NCBI GenBank assembly: GCA_964017155.1
Contig: OZ024867.1
Location: 18,259,589-18,323,588 of the forward strand
Reading direction: 5' to 3'
DNA: 64,000 bases
Source of the DNA: Oasisia sp. SBJ-2009
Lineage: Eukaryota > Annelida > Polychaeta > Sabellida > Siboglinidae
The translations under genes were made by a program, and so were the position numbers. A model generated the notes under the pieces. The model was given only the letters and a program-made list of their open reading frames with translations. It searched no databases and was not told the DNA's origin. Below are positions 44,654 through 56,493 of this stretch, in pieces. Numbering within the stretch: position 1 is the first letter of the stretch; every line of letters starts with the position of its first letter.

Positions 44654-46289
44654 GGAACCCCATTACGACCGGCTTGAGTAACCGCACAAATTCCATTATC
44701 CTTTATTGCGTCGAACAAAGGCTGCGGTAGCTTGCCGACACTGAAAGCCGCATTGTTACAGGCGAATAATTCCTGCCGTATGTACGTCACCATAGGATCA
44801 GGTATACCATCGGAATAAACGGCACAGAAACACACAAATAAAACACCAGTAACAGAGTAGAATAATTCCGTGCATCAAGGGTAATGTTATCAAAAGGATG
44901 TTCCAGTCTCACTAGTGTCACAGTCGTAGAAATAAGTAAATTCCAATATTAAACACAGAGCAAATAAATAACTGCCACAGTGGCGCTTGATCAAATGGAC
45001 TGCATTCTACACCGCATACGAAGTTCGAAGCCCCTTTGAAGCTGGATAATTTGTTGGGTGATGTGGAGGTGTTTCAATTGGATCTAGAGCAACATGGGCA
45101 CATAGAAAACAGTCACCAGAGATGTAAAGGAAAACAGTGGTATTGTCGGACTGACTATAAAGGCACAAACACTCATTATGTGGTCATTGATAAAGCTCAT
45201 CATGAGGGACTATGTGAAAGTAATGCGAGAAAGGAGTGATTCGTCCAAATTAAGGGAAGAAAGTGATCACAAAGAAGTACTGACATTCACACTAAGGAGA
45301 GGTGAAGAGCATGTGCTGTGACCATATATGTTGTTAATAATAAGGCCAGTTCGTTCGCGCACAATGCTCACCCATGTGTACTCATCAACCTATTTACTGG
45401 GCTGCATGCAAAAGTGGATCTGCACAATTCGCTCCTCGAGTGTATAATTGCTGGGGAGGAAAAGCGGGAGAGTTTTGCAGAACTGGGCCATCAATTAGAA
45501 GTTCAAATCGAGATGATGTCTCAGACAACATGTGGATTGAAACCGACACCATTACCGGCACAACAGAAAACTGCCGATTTGGACCTTTGCTTTTTATAAC
45601 AGAATGTGACTCAATTCTCTCCCTGTTTGGAAATTGAAAAAAACTGTTCAACATTGTGAGCCACAATTGGGCAGGATATTTTCTGCCCTAGAAACTAGCG
45701 ATAAAGAATCGGCACTATCAGCACCGATGGCATTCACATTAGTGATTTCAGAGAGCTGACACTGTTGTGGAAGTGTTTTTAGTTATTAAGTTGATAGGGG
45801 CACATATATTAATACATACATCAACCTCGACCGTTTATGGTTATTGACTAAGCTTGCCCATGTGAAGCATGTTTCGAAGAACGTGCTGGAAGGACACTGT
45901 GGAAAAAGCAAGATTTGAATGTCTTCACATGCGACCAAGCCAAATATTGGATTCCCACTTAAGCTTGGATGGGAGATAATGGATGTACCTTTCCACACCA
46001 AATATTGAATGTCATCAGAGCTCCTGGAATATTTCATATGTTCATGCTCGAGTAGAATTCGCTGCACAATCAATTGTTCATCAGGGAGGAACCGTTTGTA
46101 TTGCACAGAGCTGTGCATATGTCATAGCAATGAACATTTCACATTCAATTGGCGATCAAAATTTCATCTATCTGATTATGATGGTAATGGTGATGGTAAT
46201 AACGATGACGACTGCACTGAATAGAAAAAAGATTAATATAATGTATCTGGTAGCTTCACCAAATCGACGTACCTTTGTAGTGAGTTAAT
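44654..46289 (+). other. interior of the intronic element, unassigned
   Basis: Open frames such as 45036-45239 and 45374-45637 are short and match no family I know. Translated fragments (RCKGKQWYCRTDY; IVHQGGTVCIAQ) are suggestive of an old protein but not identifiable. Confidence 0.3.
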
Positions 46290-47096
46290 ATTTTATTAAA
46301 AAAACACATTGTGTAAACCAAATGGTAGCGACATCGATTCCCATAAATGTATCTTTATAAAAATAACAGTCAAATGGAATAATCCATTTGACTGTCCAGT
46401 GGAATAATCCATTTGACGAGGATACAACAAGTTTCTAAGTGGCATACGATGTTGCCTTGAGTACATTGACAAACACATAGCAACCATTGATGATTATGAA
46501 ATGACGCAATATTGAATATGTATACGTTGACGATGACTTTGTTTGACCTTCACCGCACATGTACTACATCATTTGATGGGTCGACTGTTTACTTCATTGT
46601 AACATGTGCGGAATGGTGCAATTTCTAACGTTCGTCAATTTACGGTGATCTTGTTTGAACGTCGCTCAACACAAACTATCTCATCTCACACTTCCACATC
46701 ACACCGCATTTTGATGGGGATAAATTGAACTTTCATACAATATATGACTTTTATGGGTTACCGTTTTTGACCTTGTCATCATTCTTATCGTTTCAGGATA
46801 CAGTACAATGTTATTTATTGTCTTGGAGTTAAGATAACAATATTTTAATAATATAAAATAGCTACTTAGCCATGCTAATATCGAGAAGTTTCCAAAAGCA
46901 CCCAATATCAAAAATTGATCGGTTTATGGTGATTTTGTTTGACCTCGGATTAACGCTTACTGCACCAGTTGACAACTCTAAGTCAGCCATAATCGTGACG
47001 GGGAGATGAAGCCCTTTCCAATGATATGATAGTTTCGTGTGTCTATGGGGGGCCATTTAAATCGGTGTGTTACGAGGTTCTGTCGCTCGCGAGCGA

Positions 47097-49931
47097 CTAT
47101 GAGCTAGAGGTCGTATCTCAGTTGCTACTGTCATAGTTCTGCTGCGATAAAGTCAAATGGATGAGATTGTATTGAATTTTAAATTGTGTAAGCTCCATGT
47201 CAAGGTCAAAAGATCGCTCACCCCTTCATGAAGCCAGCTACACTGCGCAGTTGATTTACTTGATGATTTGTGTGGAGGTTAACGTCCATGTGATGACATT
47301 TATCACCATTGCAGATGTTCGTTTGATGTGTGGGGGGGTCCCGCCAGCCCTCCCAACCCCTGTGACAAATGATACCATTGCGAGATACGTTCTAATGTCC
47401 GCAAGCAGCTGTCTGAGATGATGATGCCCGTGTTCTGTGATGATGGAGAGTTTTACACAGTTGCAGATATTCTGACACATTGGTGGTGGACATCTATGAC
47501 ATGTTTGGAGGGCTTCACTGGGTGAAGATTCTACCACGATGCCCTGGTTGCTATATCAGTGGTACTGACCTGGACGATGCCCTAATCGATGCAGAAGTCT
47601 TCGGGAAGCGAACCCTGTTTTTAATTCTCACCAGAAGTAATTATTAAAGGTCATTGCAAATCATGCTGATGACTGATACTTTCAGTTCGGAGGTTTCTTC
47701 CTCGCCAACGATACTCAACTCAATGATGAACTGATACAGCTGCCTGTGCTTATGTGCGTTCCACGTGTCTTTTCACCCATACAGCCCTTGCATATCAAGT
47801 ACAATATCTTCTAGATCGAGTATCAAGTCAAGTCTGATATGGCTGCATTCAACATAAACATCAAGAACATGTTCAACCTATTCAAGTATATCACCACCTC
47901 AGATCAGGAGAGATAGTGGTGGCCATTACATGTATCCTGCATGCAAATGTTTTGCGGTAAATGTTCAGGAGTTCGATGGAGTCAATTGCTAGGGCTCGTA
48001 CTACGTTAGGAAGAGTCAGTTGTTAGACGCGGCATACTCATAACCCCGTATGTGTAGTGCAAGACCGGAGGGACAGCTTTAACATGTCGAACTAGATAGA
48101 TATGAAATTCCATCCAGGGGGCATCAAAGAGCCAGGGAGGCATCGTCGGCCAGACACGAATGTTCACATTTGTGATGGAATTGGAGCTGATCTTCCATGA
48201 GATCCTGCTCACACAGAACAACAGCCGTAAGCTCATAAATGAGCGGATGATGGAGCATCGTAAGACCATCATGCGTCAGAACTCGGGAAGTCTTCTCGCA
48301 TGACCACTTTCTCACCAGCCACCTGTTTGATGGCGGCTTTACTTCTGTCACAGCCGACAAGATTAAACTCAATTGGAGGCATATCTCATCGATGATGTTG
48401 GTGTTGGGATTGAATATATAAAGTAGTTCTCTAGTGCTGATGATACACTATACAACTAGTGGAGAACTATCTCACAAAGGGTTGACAACAGTTACCCTGC
48501 TGAAATTTATGCCAAATGTCCGGCAGTGCCCCAACCTATCAAGCTTCGACCATTTCGGTCGATATGAAAAACAATGTCCTGTCGGTCGGATGGCTGTATC
48601 TTCATCTTACGAAGCCCTCCAGGTTATTTGTGATAGCTACATTGACGTGCCGTCGTGCTAGCAATATCCCTATCCTGGATGAGTCCACAACGCAGATCGA
48701 GAAATGTTGGGTATCATCGGGACAGAAAATCAGTTATTGCAACTTAGTCGGAAAATAGTGGTTGGTCATTCTTTCTGTAGTACCGGTTGTGTTGAGTGTC
48801 ATGGTAGTAAACCAAGAACAAATCCCAACTACACTCCACTCCACAGTGGAGAGTCGACAGAGCCAATAGTGATTCCAGAACCTGCAAAATGTTTGAAAAA
48901 TGCAGATGAAAGGAACGTGCCTCATGACTTCTGGGTAGTCCAACATGGCTGCATTTCACCCATATGCTAGTCCGTGATAAGCTGAAAAACCTTTAGGTCG
49001 AGTTTGGGACAAGTGAGAAGAGAGAGCTCCTTCCGCTACATCGCGAGTGGGCGAGCATCGAGGCCTTGTTCTGGAGAAGGTTAACGCTTTCACTGGAAAC
49101 GATGTCCCCACCAGAACTGGCACCAAGCATACAGCGATGCAATACAATCCCATTGTCTATCTGACTGAGTTTGGCGAGAGAGCAGAGCTACCGGAAACAG
49201 TATCGCGCAAGTGGAAGAGTACCTCTTACGGGGTTGGGCGGGTGCAAGATCTAAGACATAGGCAAAGACGTTTGATAAATTGCATCTCCAGGTCCACACC
49301 AGTGTTACTGCTCACAATGTCATAACGGAAATGCCCCTCCATCGAGTGTTGTTTTTCAAGGGTTATAGCCAGTGAAAGAAGGCGCCTAGGATGTTGTCAG
49401 TGTGAGAAAGATCCAGGCACTCTTCAACCGTTGAAGTGTCGTTGCTCCCTGACTACTAATGTGCTTTCCATGTGCAAATGTGGTAATGTGTTACGATGTG
49501 CCAAAAACATGTGGTGATGTGAGTCATTTATTGCCACAAATCACAAGTTCGAAACTGTCAAAATCGTTGTTAGCTAAATGGGGAATGGAAAGGTTGGTGC
49601 ACGTATATATGCTAGCTAGATATATGTACGTTAAAGGTGCCTCTTGTTATAAATTACTTGAAAGGTTATTATAGTTTTTGTTTGTCATAAATAATCAAAT
49701 AAATAAACAGCATGACTGATGTTAAATATCATGAATTGACCATCATTTTCAATTCTTGGTTTTCATATTAAAAAGAGGACACGATTTGTGCATATGTTTA
49801 GGCACATTTGACCTTTGCTCTTGGCGTAGCACGTAGCTATAACCTCAAAAAGTTAATACTCTCATCTATTTGGCTTTATCTCAGCAGAACTATGATGGTA
49901 CTAAATGATATAAGACCTCTAACTCATATGG
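47097..49931. mobile_element. inverted-repeat-bounded unit inside the right arm
   Basis: 47097-47217 pairs, inverted, with 49805-49931: CTATGAGCTAGAGGTCGTAT against CATATGAGTTAGAGGTCTTA, then GTCATAGTTCTGCTGCGATAAAG against CATCATAGTTCTGCTGAGATAAAG. The left arm of the host element runs straight through the matching point (about 38373), so this unit is an insertion or a piece lost from the left arm. It carries the protein relic 48430-49530. Confidence 0.6.
48430..49530 (+). pseudogene. relic of the LTGxD/Cys-rich transposon protein, second copy
   Basis: Homologous pieces, in order, to the protein at 56494-58396: CDSYIDVPSC (about 48640), IEKCWVSSGQKISYCNL (about 48695; compare VVKFWASPSNKTKLQLL there), EFGTSEKRELLPLHRE (about 48999-49046; compare FGSGEHRRHLPLHI), VNAFTGNDVPTRTGTKH (49080-49130; compare VHVLTGEDALSKIGTTH), YNPIVYLTEFGERAELPETV, and a Cys-rich end CKCGNVLRCAK (about 49470). 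Frames change several times, so it is dead. The order and spacing match the other copy, which supports one ancestral protein. I cannot name the superfamily. Confidence 0.6.
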
Positions 49932-50500
49932 ATGCCATATCTATCCCGTTTCGTGACCAGATATGGTTTAACATATTGATGTTATCCCATTAACTTGACC
50001 TTTGACCTATATGGTCAAACTGAAAGGTCATAAATCCAGTATGTAGCTCATTTCGATCGAGAGTTACAGCTTATTGTGTTTCTGACGTCGACAGTCGTCA
50101 TGGATGAGCAGCCATGTTGGATTTATCATCAAATATGGTGTCAAGTCATAAAATGGATAGTTCAGGCGTGTCGGGAATTTAGGCAAAATGTATACCAAGT
50201 TTGGCTATCTAGCCCTTCTATATACAAAGTTATAAATGAAAACCTGGTCAGCGGCAGTCCTTTTGGATTTCACACTCCAGTGACCTTATGCCACGGATTT
50301 TCAAAAACCACTTCCTGAACTGTTGAAAGCCATGGTATGTAGAATATAAATCAAAAGAAAAACTGCGTTTACCTCAAAAACAATTACGGGCCTATATGGC
50401 AGAGCAATGACTATAATGCACGTACTCACAAATGCACACATGGACACATATACACAATAATTGTGTTATACTTAATTGGTTGTTCTTTTTACATCAACAG

Positions 50501-50637
50501 CGCTGATGTGATTTTCTCAAACTGGCTCTTCATGTATCTGGATGATGAAGAACTGTACAAAGTGATCAATAAACTGTTGGTGTGGTTGAGGGAAGGGGGA
50601 TACCTGTTATTCCGAGAGTCGTGTTTCCATCAGTCAG
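50501..50637 (+). CDS. pmt: phosphoethanolamine N-methyltransferase, exon with FSNWL motif
   Basis: Acceptor ACATCAACAG. The exon completes the Ser codon begun in the previous exon and reads [35 protein letters not shown] and [11 protein letters not shown]. IFSNWLxMYLxDEE and [15 protein letters not shown] are signatures of the PMT family, covering motif II to III and the phosphobase-binding region. The frame leaves one base of a Gly codon, after which the genome reads GCATGT: the donor must be GC, not GT, to stay in frame with the next exon. A GT five bases later would break the frame. Confidence 0.93.
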
Positions 50638-51197
50638 GCATGTATGCGTGTCATGTGATGTCTGTTTTATATTTGGATACATTTGCCAACATTCCGCATT
50701 TTCTTGATTGGAATTCATATTTATTTTTAATTAAAATGCGGCATATATGTTACTTTTGCTGGATCCTTTGTAATTATTGGCACAAATGTCCCATTTTAAT
50801 GGTGACTCTGGCAGAAACTATTTTACCTTGTGTTATCTATTGGTAATAATTAATGTGTTATTAGTATATCAGTTTGCAGGCATTCGTAACGAATTCGTCT
50901 AGAAACCAGTCATATATGTGACACGTTGTGATGTGTTTGAGACATGAGAAATATTTAAACGTAATATACTCTTTTAAGACTGATCATCAAAGTATTCTCT
51001 TTATTCTGCATTACAAAAGCATTTAATTGTTTCATATTGTCTAATTTATCAATTATGATGATATATGTCTAGATCAATATGTGGGCCATTACCATATATA
51101 GCATACCATGCCATGCCAGACAGCAGTCTGAATAAAGCTCTCTAGGCCCTTAACATACATATATGAAGAAATGCATAAATTGCTTACTCAGTTTTTT

Positions 51198-51202
<5 letters not shown>

Positions 51203-51246
<44 letters not shown>
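51203..51246. repeat. (AT)n microsatellite
   Basis: 44 bases of AT dinucleotides inside PMT intron 3. Confidence 0.95.
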
Positions 51247-51249
<3 letters not shown>

Positions 51250-51699
51250 CTGGCAGTCTAGGAAAACCAATCGGAAGTCGTTAGACGTATTTGCCGGAAA
51301 CGAGTCGTAAAATTGTTTTTGGGACACTCGGTCCATGTTGAGATTTTACTACGATGTTTTTGCTAGCATACTTATTTATACGCTCCCCAAGTAGTGTCCT
51401 GATTACCCAAGTGTAAGTTGCCTTTTTTGAGGATTTTGTAACTGGGAAGTTCGTTCTACGTTATAGCATTTTGGAAAGTTAACGTATTTGTATTTGGAAT
51501 TTGGATATACTTTGTTTTATTAGTTTGATTCGTTTTTAGTTTAGTTTGATGTTGCTATAGTTTGTGTCTGTACATATTTCTTAACTGCTTAACGCGTTAT
51601 TGGAGCGGATTTCTTTGGAAAGACATACTTTGTGGCGAATTTCATTTCGTGTATGCAATCTTCGAAAATTCAAAGATGGCGGCGCCCATGGACGGACCG

Positions 51700-54215
51700 A
51701 AGCCGAACTATATCGCTCGTTGTCTGAACGCATTGGCGTTGATGAGTATGCAGGACCACGCTGCACTAACTCTTGCTCTTACTGCTTCCTCTAATCCTCC
51801 TTCTTCACTGATGGTGACATCTAAATATTGGAATGTATTCACCTGTCTGAGGCCCGGGCCTTGGCTCTCTTTGATGTTTGCTTTTGTTCCTCTCCTGCTG
51901 CTGACCATCACTTCCGTTTTCCCGATATTGACTTTTAGTCCCTTGCTCTCCATCCCAATCTGCCACCCAAGCCAACTCCTCTGCATCTCTTCCTCTGTAT
52001 CTGTTACTACTGCCAGATCGTCAGTAAACAGCAGTTCACATGGCAACTCGCATCTGAACTCTTCGCTGATGACATATAATACTACGATAAACAAGAATGG
52101 GTTTAGCCCTGATCCCTGGTGTAGGCCAACTTTGTTGGGAAACTCTTCAGTTCTGCCATGAGTTGTTCTCACTACTGTTGATGCTCCATAGTATGGTGCT
52201 TCTACTAGCCTTACTAGCTTCTCTGGGACCCCTCTCTTTCTCAGACACCAATACACCAGATCCCTAGGCACCCTGTCATATGTTTGTTTCCAAATCTACG
52301 AAGGTAAGGAAACAATCCTTGTGCACTTCTAAGTGTTTTCCTTGCAGTTGTTGTATGATAAATACTGCATCTGTTGTACTAAATCCAAATTGCATGTTGT
52401 TGACTGTGATCGGGTTTCTGAGTCTGCCCTCTAGGATCAAACATCTTCATCCCATGTTCCAACAACTGTATGCATCTAAAGTTCCCACATTCTAGTGGGT
52501 CCCCCTTTACTTGTATATGGGGACGATCTCACTTTTCTTCCACTCCTCCGATATCTGCTCCTCTCTCCAAACTCTCTTCAGTATTTCATGCATCATGTCC
52601 ACTCCACTGTCCCCTAGGTGTTTGATAAGGTATAACGGGAAGCCTGAGCATCCTGCAGCTTTTCCCTTCTTAATTCTCCCTATGACGTTCTTCACCTCTT
52701 CCCTTGATATTTCCTGGACTGGTGTTCTACTGCTGGTACTTCTACAAGCTGTTCCCTGACGTTTTCTACATTTAGTAGGTTGCTGAAATACTCTCTCTGC
52801 CTCTCTTTGACCATTACCTCATCTATTAGCATATCCCCTGTTTGGTCTTAATCACATTCACTTACCCAATGTCTCTTCGTGATCTTGCCCTTTGTTTTGC
52901 CACTTTGTAGATCATCCGCTCACCTTCCTCTGTTCCCATCTTGTCATACCACTCTTTGTATGCCTCTGCAGGTTTTGCCTCTCTCATCATGGTCTCATAG
53001 GCCTCCTTCAGTTCTTTTCAACCCCTGCATCTGCCATTTCTTGAATGCATCTTTTGTCCTTCTCAGGCTCTGCTGTATCTCTTCATTCCACCACCAGGTC
53101 TCCCTCTCTAGGTGTTTCCCTCCTTTGGTGGCTCCACATATCTCTTCTGCTGCTCTCATGACGACTTTCTTACATAATTTCCAACTTTCTTCTGCATTAG
53201 TGTCTGCCTCCAGCTGGTATTCCTTTTCCACTTTGTCTCTATATTCCGTCACTTTTTCTCCCTTCAGAGTAAATATCTTAATATTTTTTCTCTGATCCTT
53301 CTCCTAAGTGTGGCTTCTTTTGTCCTCAAGACTGCACATAACAGCCGATGCTGAGATACAACCTCCTGTCCTGGTATTATACCTTACAGTCTCGCATTTC
53401 CTTCAGATCAGCTCTTCGTGTCATGAAGAAATACATTTGTGAGCTGTTCCCTCCACTCTTTTAAGTGATTAGATGATCTTCCTTTTTGTTGAAGAAGGTG
53501 TTCACTAATGCCAAGTCTAGGCTCTGCAAGCTTTCCAATATGTTCTCCCCTTTTCCTCCATGCACTCTTTGAAAAAAACACCTGGATTTTTTCTCACATG
53601 TCCATTTAGGTCAGCTCGTACTACAATCTTCTCTGTTCTGGGCACTCTCGTCATCAGATCTTCCCAGTCTTTCAAAACTCCTGCTTTATCGTCTCTGTTT
53701 CGCCACTCTGTGGGGCATATACTGACACTGCGTTGAATATATCTCCAGCTATCACCAGTTTTAGCTTAATTAGTCTGTCCGATGGTCTTGACACTTCAAC
53801 TCTCTTTAAACTCTGGGCTCAGATGACCCCCCACTCCGTTTCTACTTATCTTCTCTCCACTGTATAGGAGCTTAAATCCTTCTCCCAACTCTCTTCCGCT
53901 CTTGCCGGTCCACTTAGATTCTTGCACATATAGGAATGCTATGCTCCTTCTTTTACAAACCTCTACTAGCTCTCTCCCTCTCCTAGTCATCGATCCTACA
54001 TTCCAACTTCCGATCTTGACATTTCTTTCCACTATCTTCTTTAGCTGCGGCAGTTGACTCCGCAGCTTCCCTCGTCCACTTCTCGGGTCAGCCGAGGGCT
54101 GCTGGCACGCGTCACCTCCGGGGGACGCCCTAGCATTATCCGTAAATCTTTGAAAATCAGGCATTATTTTGTGGCATATTGTTTTATGATCGGATGCCCT
54201 TCCTGACATCAACCA
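51700..54215 (-). pseudogene. RTE-like LINE, endonuclease and reverse transcriptase, 3' truncated
   Basis: From right to left: VKIGSWNVGSMTRRGRELVE (endonuclease start, about 54010), FLYVQESKWTGKSGRELGEG, FKLLYSGEKISRNGVGG, then badly shifted endonuclease to about 53600. The linker is WWWNEEIQQSLRRTKDAFKK (about 53090). The polymerase start is KKGKAAGCSGFPLYLIKHLG and EEWKKSEIVPIYK (52690-52507); then LVYWCLRKRGVPEKLVRLVE, VGLHQGSGLNPFLFIVVLYV, and LLFTDDLAVV as the active site (FADD altered to FTDD). The last part is NTFQYLDVTISEEGGLEEAV. It stops at SAAW (about 51750); the C-terminus is missing. Confidence 0.85.
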
Positions 54216-54719
54216 CAGTTGTAAGCAGTGGGCCTAGCCTTTGATCTTATTACAATGATTACATTAATTTAAATTAATAGGGATGCAGCTATATAAGAAC
54301 AGCCATTACATTTATACTGTGATATAAGACACCCATATGACATGCTATGTTTGTATTTGTGTTACTTATTTATGCGAATAAGTTTTATTCTTCTAATCAA
54401 AGGAGCATTTAATGTTCGGGTAGTTGAGACGTAATATGTTGAAGTCTCTAACTGACCTGCCTGTCATGATGTCTAGCAACAGTATTCGTCAAGCCTTCAA
54501 AATGGTTGCCAAGTATACGAGAAACATTGACTCTACAGATGCCCTTTTACAATTTCATGCACATGCGTAAACATTGGCGTAGTAATAGAAGCAATGCCAC
54601 TGGTAACCAGAGCAAAACGAAAAATAATGAATATCCTGAAACAAATATATAATTATTCATTTGTTATCATGAAATGTGTTAACCATGAGCAACATTAGTA
54701 TATTTAAATTGCTTTATAG

Positions 54720-54865
54720 GAAACATCAAGAGAACAGACAATCCGACATACTATAGGCGACCTGGAATGTACTGCTCCGTGCTTCACACAGTTTCAGCAA
54801 TACAGGGCGATCTCAGTTATGGATTTGACTTGATTTTCTCCAAATCTGTTCGAACGTATGTTGAG
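54720..54865 (+). CDS. pmt: phosphoethanolamine N-methyltransferase, fourth visible exon
   Basis: Acceptor CTTTATAG, donor GTATGT, phase 1 in, phase 0 out. It reads NIKRTDNPTYYRRPGMYCSV, then LHTVSAIQGDLSYGFDLIFS and KSVRTYVE. NPTxYRxPxxY is a family signature, and the strand ending in FDLIFxKSVRTYV closes the N-terminal methyltransferase domain. In two-domain family members a second methyltransferase domain follows; in single-domain forms a short tail. Neither was found in the remaining 9 kb, so the gene continues beyond the window or its next exon is too short to see. Confidence 0.9.
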
Positions 54866-55311
54866 GTATGTATAACGAATTATTTGTTGTTTCATGTAAT
54901 TGATTATACCTTCTAATTGCACATTCAGTAATAATGTTGTTGATATATTAGATACATATATTTGGATTTTGACATGTGATTAAATTATGCTGAGCAGATA
55001 AGGCAAGAGCTCAACAGAATGCATGCAAAATCTATCAAATCAATCGGATTTTATATGCTGTTTTAACAGCATGTGTGTCACTAACTCCAGATTAGCCAGT
55101 TGCACCTTGAACGTTTTAAACCGAGCGTTTGGATCACACACCCAGCATATGGACAATGTTATAACTAAATAGTGGTTTCAGATACATGTGTGAGCAAAGT
55201 CAAACTACAGGTCTATGTACGTTCAACAACGTTTATTTTTATGTATGCAGCTCCCAGATGGCTGCACGCTCCTCCATTTATTCGCTCCCGCACCACTTGC
55301 CACTGATAATA
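54866..55311 (+). other. PMT intron 4, left part; nothing recognised
   Basis: AT-rich plain sequence between the exon at 54865 and the TIR element. Confidence 0.5.
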
Positions 55312-55828
55312 GTCCAGGACCTGCCCTATAGGCCCGTAGACATTTCGTACTTGATACAGTTTGACTGTTGTTTTGAGTAATCTATACATATGGCTTTAAC
55401 ATTCTACTAGGTGGAAATTTCAAAAACTGGACATAACGCGGGGACGCTCATTTTTAAAGATGGCCGCCAAATTATATTTCCCCGTACCCGTACGTCATTT
55501 ATAACAATAATTGTGGTATGTATATCTATGTACTAGGGGACAAGGATTTCAAATATTGTATTTTTGGACTCCTCCGATATACACTTCCCCCATTTTTGAA
55601 GATGGCGGTCGTCAAGACAAATGTCACCATATCAAAAACGATGTCACTTAGAACAATTATGTTAACGTTGCTGGATAGCTTGGTGGATAGCGATGTCAAC
55701 GGTTCTATTGTTGATCTTCATTAACCTCTAAATTATCGCCATCTAAACAAAATGGCGCCTGTCAAACCCCATTATTTCAGTGTCTCAAGAAATACGTTAT
55801 TTAATTCCTTTTATCACCGCTTCTTAAG

Positions 55829-56493
55829 TGCTTCATATCGCCAAAGCTTGAAGTTGATGTCAAAATATATGCACTAAATTCCGGCGTCATGTCTATACCT
55901 TTAAGTTTAGACGGCTGTGAGGGCTGAACGCGTCATGAGCCGAAACATCGGAACCTGCGTCAAGCATGGTAACAAAGACGCTGCTAATCCCGCTCTTTAG
56001 CCACGCTCACAGGCAACAGTTGGGATTCATAAAATCAAATATTGTGTTGCATGTACACTGGAGACCCGTTTGACCCACTGTTGACACTAGTTATGAGTTC
56101 GAGACGAGTTCTACGCCGTACATGATATGTTTCCAATTATCGCCCAGTTCGTTTATCAGTTCAGTTGAATCATAGCCAAGATCATTAATCGATGTGCCAT
56201 ATGTATTTAACCAAATGCCAATAGACGTTTGATTTAATTAATGTATGTTTGAAAAGTGTCAACACCAAAACACAGCACAGATGGAAAGGTGCATGTGGAA
56301 AACGTGTTTACACTTTATAGCCTGTATCACTCAGACCTGGACTACCATCGATCTATTATGTTTTAAAATAGATTATCAGTTAAGTGATAATTGCCCTTAA
56401 CAACCAGGCGATGTATCACAACTGTCATATCTTAAACGCTATCTGACATAGGAGTATACATTAGGCGTCTTTTCACAATAAGCCAAGGTTGCC
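55829..56493 (+). other. transposon 5' region, non-coding
   Basis: Between the inner end of the left TIR and the first coding piece; no frame or motif. Confidence 0.4.

Larger units (their letters stand above)
50638..54719 (+). other. PMT intron 3 (4.08 kb), GC donor
   Basis: GCATGT...GCTTTATAG. It contains an (AT)n run (51203-51246) and an RTE-like LINE (51700-54215). 50640-51200 and 51247-51690 hold no recognised feature. Confidence 0.7.

Noticed and set aside
45036..45637. Frames with Cys/His and charged residues in the intronic element
   Set aside because: Too short and unmatched by any family or by the other element copy; left as unassigned.
51562..52161. 199-codon + strand frame with many Ser/Leu
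   Set aside because: Antisense to the RTE-like reverse transcriptase.
52879..53295. 138-codon + strand frame
   Set aside because: Antisense shadow of the RTE-like LINE linker.
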